This document shows positions 5,554 through 9,424 of a stretch of DNA of 9,424 nt, piece after piece. Made by a program: the position numbers and the translations under genes. The stretch spans positions 1-9,424 of the forward strand of contig DAOVVQ010000151.1 of NCBI GenBank assembly GCA_030637065.1, given 5' to 3'. This DNA comes from Planctomycetota bacterium (GTDB lineage Bacteria; Planctomycetota; Phycisphaerae; Sedimentisphaerales; Anaerohalosphaeraceae). The notes below the pieces were generated by a model that was not told the DNA's origin, did not search any database, and worked only from the letters and a program-made list of their open reading frames with translations. Position 1 is the first letter of the stretch. Each line of letters starts with the position of its first letter.

Positions 5554-6907
5554 CTGCAACCTTCCAAATATCACCTGCGCCCATAGTCACTACAACGTCG
5601 CCGGGCCGGACATTAGCCTTTAAGTGCTCGACGATCCCGCTGAAATCATCAATAAACCGAGCCTGACAGCCCTCGCTGACGATCCGCTCGACCAGCACGC
5701 CGGCGTTGATCTCGTCCTTGCTCTCAGCGGCGTCGCGGACGAAATATATCTCCGGCACTATCGTTATATCGGCCAGCTTAAAACTTTCCGCGAAATCATC
5801 AAGCAAAAACCTTGTCCGGCTGTACTGATGGGGCTGAAAAACGCACCAGAGCCGGTTCGGGCTGTACCGCTGACGAATCGCCTTGAGAGACGCCCGTATT
5901 TCAGTTGGATGATGGGCATAATCGTCCAGAATCGTCACCCCGCCGACCTGACCCTTGAGCATTAGCCGCCTGTCGATACCCGTAAACCCGCCAATATGCC
6001 CCAAAACGTCCTTTACATCGGCCTCAGCCGTAACCGCCGCCGCGATCACCGCCAGCGCATTTAGAATATTATGCTCGCCCGGCAGCGAAATGCCGACCCT
6101 GCCGAGCATGAATCCATCATGATAAACGTCAAACTCATAAAGCCCATCGACCAGCTTGATGTTGGCGGCATAAAAATTACAACCCTCATCAAAGCCGAAT
6201 GTTACGCAGTTTTTCTCCTCGCCAAGCCGCTCGATCACCGTTTTGACATTTGCATCCTCGCCATTGGCGATAATCGTCCCGGTTTCGCCCGCCCCCAGCG
6301 CAAACTCGGTGAACGCATCGACGATCTCCGCCTCGTCCCGGTAATAATCCAGATGGTCCTGCTCGATATTGAGTATAACGCATATCTCCGGGTGCAGATT
6401 CAAAAAGCTGCGGTCATACTCGCACGCCTCCGCCACGAAATAGCCGCTGGCTGTGCCGACCCCGCTCGACCCGCCCAACTGAGGAACATCGGCCCCGACA
6501 ATAAAGCTCGGCTCACCCCCGCACTCCCTTAGAACGTAGCCCAACCACCCGCTCGTCGTACTCTTGCCGTGAGTACCGCAAACCGCAACACCCCGATACC
6601 GCCCCATGATCTCACCTAACATCTCGGCATACTTATAAACACGGCACCCCTTCTGTCGGGCAGCGGCAAATTCCGGATTGTCCTCCTTAATAGCAGCTGA
6701 AACAACCACCGCATCAAGCGGCAACTCGATATTATCCGCCGAATGACCAACCCGAACATCAGCCCCAAGCCGCCGAAGCTCCCTGACAACAAAACTGTCC
6801 TCCTGATCCGAACCGGTAACCACAGCGCCATTCTGCATAAGCAGCTTAGCAAGCCCACTCATACCAACCCCGCCAGCCCCAATAAAATGATACCGCTCAG
6901 TAACCGT
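5528..6907 (-). CDS. murC: UDP-N-acetylmuramate--L-alanine ligase, apparently starting at an ACG codon
   Basis: This cytosolic Mur ligase adds L-Ala to UDP-MurNAc using ATP. From the proposed start it is 459 residues, normal for MurC. It shows the N-terminal UDP-binding Rossmann motif FIGAGGVGMSGLA (8-20), the P-loop GTHGKSTT (111-118), the EACEYDRSF block near 160, NIEQDHLDYY (180-189), GEHNILNALA, the C-terminal DDYAHHPTEI and FQPHQYSRTRF, and VTMGAGDI. The first ATG (6862) lies inside the Rossmann motif and would remove most of it. Upstream the frame is open to a TAA near 6949 but contains no ATG, GTG or TTG. ACG at 6905-6907 sits 7 nt after a perfect AAGGAG (6915-6920) and gives the expected N-terminus VTERYHFIGAGG. 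So either ACG initiates, or an ATG was lost by mutation or sequence error. Confidence 0.92.
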   Translation of the reverse strand, partial: TVTERYHFIGAGGVGMSGLAKLLMQNGAVVTGSDQEDSFVVRELRRLGADVRVGHSADNIELPLDAVVVSAAIKEDNPEFAAARQKGCRVYKYAEMLGEIMGRYRGVAVCGTHGKSTTSGWLGYVLRECGGEPSFIVGADVPQLGGSSGVGTASGYFVAEACEYDRSFLNLHPEICVILNIEQDHLDYYRDEAEIVDAFTEFALGAGETGTIIANGEDANVKTVIERLGEEKNCVTFGFDEGCNFYAANIKLVDGLYEFDVYHDGFMLGRVGISLPGEHNILNALAVIAAAVTAEADVKDVLGHIGGFTGIDRRLMLKGQVGGVTILDDYAHHPTEIRASLKAIRQRYSPNRLWCVFQPHQYSRTRFLLDDFAESFKLADITIVPEIYFVRDAAESKDEINAGVLVERIVSEGCQARFIDDFSGIVEHLKANVRPGDVVVTMGAGDIWKVADEYIQWLR

Positions 6908-6914
6908 GCTATTG

Positions 6915-6920
6915 CTCCTT
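6915..6920 (-). promoter_or_regulatory. Shine-Dalgarno of murC (decides the start)
   Basis: On the - strand this reads AAGGAG, the canonical anti-16S complement. Seven nucleotides (CAATAGC) separate it from the in-frame ACG at 6907-6905. No ATG, GTG or TTG lies in the murC frame at usable spacing. Confidence 0.7.
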
Positions 6921-6975
6921 ACTCTTTGTGACCTGCTCTGGGTCTTTCCAGTTTCACCATTTCCTTCTTATTCAT
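6919..6975 (-). CDS. Possible 18-residue leader peptide ahead of murC
   Basis: An ATG at 6975 opens a short frame encoding MNKKEMVKLERPRAGHKE. Its TAA stop (6921-6919) overlaps the AAGGAG of murC in the string TAAGGAG. A basic micro-ORF ending on the ribosome-binding site of the next gene could couple translation or re-start ribosomes at the weak ACG codon. There is no clear Shine-Dalgarno before its own ATG, and a frame this short can arise by chance, so support is slight. Confidence 0.2.
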   Translation of the reverse strand: MNKKEMVKLERPRAGHKE

Positions 6976-6989
6976 AGGGCAGCATCTGT

Positions 6990-7403
6990 TCAATCTTGCT
7001 GTAAATACCTATCAACGATGTTTTTTGCTCGCGCTCTTACTATTCCTGGTCCCGAACTGGCAATCTCCTCGACTGCCTGTTGTATTATCTCACTATTGGC
7101 CATTCGATGCTCAGCTTCTGTTAAGGCCGCCATTATCTTCAGTGTGTCTTTCTTGTCCACATCATGCAGAATTCCGAGCAAAGCCTGGTCATCATACGAT
7201 TTGTACTCATCCTCAAGGGCTTCTCTCCGTACACCAAGCGATTGGCCCCATCGCGTCAGAAAAGCACCGAATAACCGGATAACTATATATGCGCCAACAC
7301 CGGCTGCTATCGTTTTGGTGATAAAGGGGAACCACTCTATGTGTTCTGGGTTCATGATGAAAGACTCATATAAATGATATTTCCTGTAACTGCCCGGTAT
7401 CAT
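6990..7403 (-). CDS. Small single-pass membrane protein, unknown function
   Basis: No family is recognised. The 137-residue product has a hydrophobic helix at about residues 26-50 (PFITKTIAAGVGAYIVIRLFGAFL). A hydrophilic, charge-rich and probably helical tail follows to the end, including EALEDEYKSYDDQALLGILHDVDKKDTLK and AEHRMANSEIIQQAVEEI. The tail would be cytoplasmic by the positive-inside rule (RW...RR follows the helix). The ATG at 7403 has GAAGAG 5 nt upstream. The internal ATG at 7355 (giving 121 residues, MNPEHIEWF...) would put the membrane helix nearer the N-terminus, as is usual, but lacks a ribosome-binding site, so the start is unsure. It is read in the same direction as murC, 82 bp upstream of it. 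That position does not by itself show a cell-wall role. Confidence 0.55.
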   Translation of the reverse strand: MIPGSYRKYHLYESFIMNPEHIEWFPFITKTIAAGVGAYIVIRLFGAFLTRWGQSLGVRREALEDEYKSYDDQALLGILHDVDKKDTLKIMAALTEAEHRMANSEIIQQAVEEIASSGPGIVRARAKNIVDRYLQQD

Positions 7404-7429
7404 GCTTGCTCTTCAGCTCGGGACAACTT

Positions 7430-7446
7430 AAGGTTCCTGGAACCTT
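7430..7446. repeat. Perfect 17-bp palindrome (8-bp arms, 1-bp centre)
   Basis: AAGGTTCC-T-GGAACCTT lies between the two small membrane-protein genes and touches the stop codon of the upstream one (7446-7448). The arms are too close for a relaxed 8-bp hairpin, although a 7-bp stem with a 3-nt loop is possible. No T-run follows on either strand, so it looks more like a dimeric protein-binding site, or an RNA-stabilising hairpin, than an intrinsic terminator. Confidence 0.5.
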
Positions 7447-7808
7447 TAATCCCATTTTCTTGTGCCACTTTCAGCCTTTGTAGGCGCAATCCTTATTGGC
7501 CTAATCTTATGCACGTATTTATGATCAAGAAGTATCAATGGGCAATAGAATAAGCCAACCCAATCCATATGAATGGTAGTTTTGCCATTAGATTTTCGAT
7601 ACAACTGAGCATATCCAATCCGCGGTGTCCATATGTAGATATCAAAAAAAGCCATACCCGTATTTAGTCGATAGTTACCGGACTTAGCAGCACAGTAGGT
7701 ACCCAACGCAGAGAGAATGCAATAAGAGCTAACGTAACTTATAAAAAAAACGCACAAGCAGATTGCAATTATTTTATGCTTCTTCCTCTTTGGCCTGTCA
7801 GTCGTCAC
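7446..7808 (-). CDS. Small membrane-anchored hypothetical protein
   Basis: The product is not recognised. It has 120 residues with a very basic N-terminus (TTDRPKRKKHK), a hydrophobic helix at about 13-36 (IIAICLCVFFISYVSSYCILSAL), then a short soluble part with aromatic-rich segments (FFDIYIWTPRIGYAQLY, DWVGLFYCPLILLDHKYVHKI). The segment at 85-95 is mildly hydrophobic. The start is GTG at 7808 because GGGAG lies 9 nt upstream and no ATG occurs before the membrane helix. Its base composition is more AT-rich than the mur genes, which may mean a poorly conserved or acquired gene. It lies between glnS and the other small membrane gene, all on the same strand. Confidence 0.6.
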   Translation of the reverse strand: MTTDRPKRKKHKIIAICLCVFFISYVSSYCILSALGTYCAAKSGNYRLNTGMAFFDIYIWTPRIGYAQLYRKSNGKTTIHMDWVGLFYCPLILLDHKYVHKIRPIRIAPTKAESGTRKWD

Positions 7809-7852
7809 CAGAAAGAACTCCCTTAGTCACTTCACACATAACAGCCACGTAG

Positions 7853-7870
7853 GGTGCGATATTTCGCACC
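7853..7870. repeat. REP-like hairpin downstream of glnS
   Basis: GGTGCGA (7853-7859) and TCGCACC (7864-7870) form a perfect 7-bp GC-rich stem with a TATT loop, 22 bp beyond the glnS stop. No T-run follows on the - strand, so it is not a classic intrinsic terminator. The GGGTGCG...CGCACC form resembles dispersed palindromic units seen in many genomes. It may also protect the 3' end of the glnS mRNA. Confidence 0.5.
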
Positions 7871-7892
7871 ACTCCTATCAAACTTGCATCCG

Positions 7893-8978
7893 CTATTTCT
7901 TGCCCTTTTGCTGCGCCTTTTGCATTTTGGCCCAGGTGTCTCTTAGTGATGCTGTCCGGTTAAATACCAGGCCCTGTTTTCCGCTGTCCGGGTCTATGCA
8001 GAAGTATCCGATTCTTTCGAACTGGTATCTGTCGCCTGCTTTGGCCTGTGCTACCGACGGCTCGACTCGGCAGTCGGCGACCGTCTCAAGCGAATTTTCG
8101 TTCAGGTTCGCGGTGAAATCCTCGCCCTCGGCTGTGTCTTCCGGGTTCTCCTTCGTGAACAGATGGTCATACAGCCGAACCTCAGCCGTAAGCGCCTCAG
8201 CCGCCGAGACCCAGTGCATCGTCGCCTTGACCTTCCGCCCATCAGGAGCATCGCCGCCCCGCGTGGCTGGGTCGTACGTGCAGTGCAATTCGATAATATT
8301 GCCCTCATCGTCCTTGACAACATCGGTGCACGTAACAAAATACTCATCCCTCAGCCGAACCTCCCTGCCGGGCGCGAGCCGATAAAACTTCCGCGGCGGA
8401 TCCTCCATAAAATCACCCCGCTCGATATACAACTCCCGCGAAAACGGCACCTTCCGAATGCCCGCACTCGGGTCATCGGGATTATTAACCGCATCGAGCT
8501 GCTCGACCTGCCCTTCCGGATAGTTATCGATAACAACCTTCAGCGGTCGAAGCACAGCCATCACACGCGGCGAATGCCGATTGAGGTCCTGGCGGAGGCA
8601 ATGCTCCAAAAGCGCGATATCGATCGTGCTGTTAAACTTATTAACGCCAATAACCTTGCAGAAGTTGCGGATCGATTCCGGCGAATAGCCCCGCCGCCGC
8701 ATCCCGCAGATCGTCGGCATCCGCGGATCGTCCCAGCCGCCAACCAGGCCCTTCTCGACAAGCATCAGCAGCTTCCGCTTGCTCATCACCGTATAGGTCA
8801 GGTTCAGCCGCGCGAACTCGATCTGCTGAGGATGAAAAACCCCAAGCGAATCAAGGTACCAGTCGTACAGCGGGCGGTGATCCTCGAACTCCAGCGTGCA
8901 GATCGAATGCGTGATCCCCTCGAAAGAATCCTCGAGCCCATGCGCCCAGTCGTAAGTCGGATAAATGCACCAAGTCAA
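7893..8978 (-). CDS. glnS: Glutaminyl-tRNA synthetase, C-terminal ~360 residues (5' part missing at a junction)
   Basis: GlnRS charges tRNA-Gln with glutamine using ATP. The fragment matches the E. coli enzyme closely from the WCIYP-YD block onward: GITHSICTLEF, LYDWYLD, FARLNLTYTVMSKRKL (with the class I KMSKS-equivalent MSKRK at fragment residues 65-69), GGWDDPRMPTICGMRRRGY, and VPFSRELYIERGDF. The two C-terminal anticodon-binding barrels contain EVRLRDEY, GRKVKATMHWVSAAEAL and VFNRTASLRDTWAK. The last residues are a lysine-rich tail and a TAA/TAG-type stop. The first ~200 residues, including the HIGH motif and most of the Rossmann fold, are absent. The TTG at 8978 is not a real start: similarity begins at the Trp codon 8970-8972, and beyond that the DNA switches to an unrelated + strand gene. 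As it stands the gene is non-functional. Confidence 0.93.
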   Translation of the reverse strand: MTWCIYPTYDWAHGLEDSFEGITHSICTLEFEDHRPLYDWYLDSLGVFHPQQIEFARLNLTYTVMSKRKLLMLVEKGLVGGWDDPRMPTICGMRRRGYSPESIRNFCKVIGVNKFNSTIDIALLEHCLRQDLNRHSPRVMAVLRPLKVVIDNYPEGQVEQLDAVNNPDDPSAGIRKVPFSRELYIERGDFMEDPPRKFYRLAPGREVRLRDEYFVTCTDVVKDDEGNIIELHCTYDPATRGGDAPDGRKVKATMHWVSAAEALTAEVRLYDHLFTKENPEDTAEGEDFTANLNENSLETVADCRVEPSVAQAKAGDRYQFERIGYFCIDPDSGKQGLVFNRTASLRDTWAKMQKAQQKGKK

Positions 8979-8982
8979 TTCC
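8970..8982. other. Junction of two truncated genes (probable assembly chimera or rearrangement breakpoint)
   Basis: To the left, glnS similarity on the - strand holds up to the Trp codon at 8970-8972. To the right, receiver-domain similarity on the + strand holds from the Ile-Pro codons at 8978-8983. Only about 5 bp lie between. There is no repeat, insertion sequence, tRNA or target-site duplication at the join. Confidence 0.75.
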
Positions 8983-9424
8983 TATTCTAATGATTACCGC
9001 ATTGAAAGAGTTAAAAGATAAGATCAAAGCACTTGAAGTCGGAGCGGATGATTTTATATCCAAACCGTTTGAAAATGTCGAATTATTAGCCAGGGTAAAA
9101 TCATTATTGCGTCTGAAAGAATACCATGATCAGCTGGAAGATACCAATGCAGAACTGGAAGAGAAAAACTCAACCCTGATGCGCATGGATAAATTCAAGG
9201 AGGAGTTGATTAACCTGATTGTTCATGATATGAAAAATCCGCTGTTCGTGATTCAGGGTAATCTTCAGATGATGTCGATGAATATAGATCAGTCCCCGAC
9301 AGAAACCCTGAAAAAATATACCAAACGGATTGAACGCAGCAGTCAACAGCTTTTACGTATGGTGGTTAATCTGCTTGATATATCACGTTTTGAAGAAGGC
9401 AATATTGTTCTTAAACAGGATATA
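8978..9424 (+). CDS. Response-regulator/histidine-kinase hybrid, internal fragment (both ends missing)
   Basis: An open frame runs from about 8975 to the window end with no stop. It first encodes the C-terminal third of a receiver domain: IPILMITALKEL, with the conserved switch Thr, then ALEVGADDFISKPF with the conserved Lys at 9062-9064. A heptad-like linker follows (LKEYHDQLEDTNAELEEKN, ~9114-9170). Next is a HisKA dimerisation domain with the H-box LIVHDMKNPL (phospho-acceptor His codon 9224-9226) and LLDISRFEEG. The receiver's phospho-acceptor Asp and the kinase ATPase domain are outside the window. REC-HisKA proteins of this kind are cytosolic two-component sensors controlled by phosphorylation. 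Base composition is far more AT-rich than the rest (9001-9060 is 20/60 GC, while 8701-8760 is 40/60). It is cut at exactly the point where glnS is cut. Confidence 0.88.
   Translation, partial: MPILMITALKELKDKIKALEVGADDFISKPFENVELLARVKSLLRLKEYHDQLEDTNAELEEKNSTLMRMDKFKEELINLIVHDMKNPLFVIQGNLQMMSMNIDQSPTETLKKYTKRIERSSQQLLRMVVNLLDISRFEEGNIVLKQDI

Noticed and set aside
6862..6862. ATG at 6862 as the real murC start
   Set aside because: It would cut through the GxGGxGM UDP-binding motif. The upstream codons in the same frame encode the missing HFIGAGGVG residues, and a perfect ribosome-binding site lies further upstream.
8978..8978. TTG at 8978 as a true start of a shortened GlnRS
   Set aside because: The protein would lack the HIGH motif and most of the catalytic fold, and the similarity ends exactly at the junction with unrelated DNA.
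8163..8990. 275-residue open frame on the + strand
   Set aside because: It is antisense to glnS, which shows clear GlnRS motifs through the region. No family features are seen in the antisense translation.

Overview
The window looks like bacterial metagenomic DNA, most likely from a planctomycete-type bacterium (moderate confidence). The basis is a GC-rich murC-murB-ddl-ftsQ cell-wall cluster that is not followed by ftsA or ftsZ, a glutaminyl-tRNA synthetase gene, several GTG/TTG starts, and many small genes of no recognisable family. No rRNA, tRNA, CRISPR array, insertion sequence or prophage was seen. No new defence or metabolic system could be supported.

Layout. Bases 1-2597 are read on the + strand: the 3' end of ilvD (branched-chain amino-acid synthesis), a small GIY-YIG nuclease-like gene, a 138-bp palindromic repeat element, two overlapping genes for CxxCxxCC (YkgJ-type) proteins, and a membrane-anchored zinc-ribbon protein with a plausible promoter and a short tandem repeat in its leader. 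Bases 2591-8978 are read on the - strand. In transcription order they hold a truncated glnS, two small unrecognised membrane proteins, murC, murB, ddl and an ftsQ-like gene. The two blocks converge and overlap by 7 bp at 2591-2597.

Function. MurC and MurB make and extend UDP-MurNAc, Ddl supplies D-Ala-D-Ala, and the FtsQ-like protein would tie wall synthesis to division. murC/murB overlap and ddl/ftsQ are 11 bp apart, but a 183-bp gap with alternative inverted repeats lies between murB and ddl. The murC reading frame begins well upstream of its first ATG. The only well-placed start is an ACG codon 7 nt downstream of a perfect AAGGAG ribosome-binding site.

Right edge. At about 8973-8978 the glnS coding sequence stops abruptly about 200 residues short of its N-terminus. 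It meets, head to head, the middle of an AT-rich response-regulator/histidine-kinase gene that runs on the + strand off the end of the window. Two genes cut at the same point with a sharp composition change suggests an assembly chimera or a rearrangement breakpoint.
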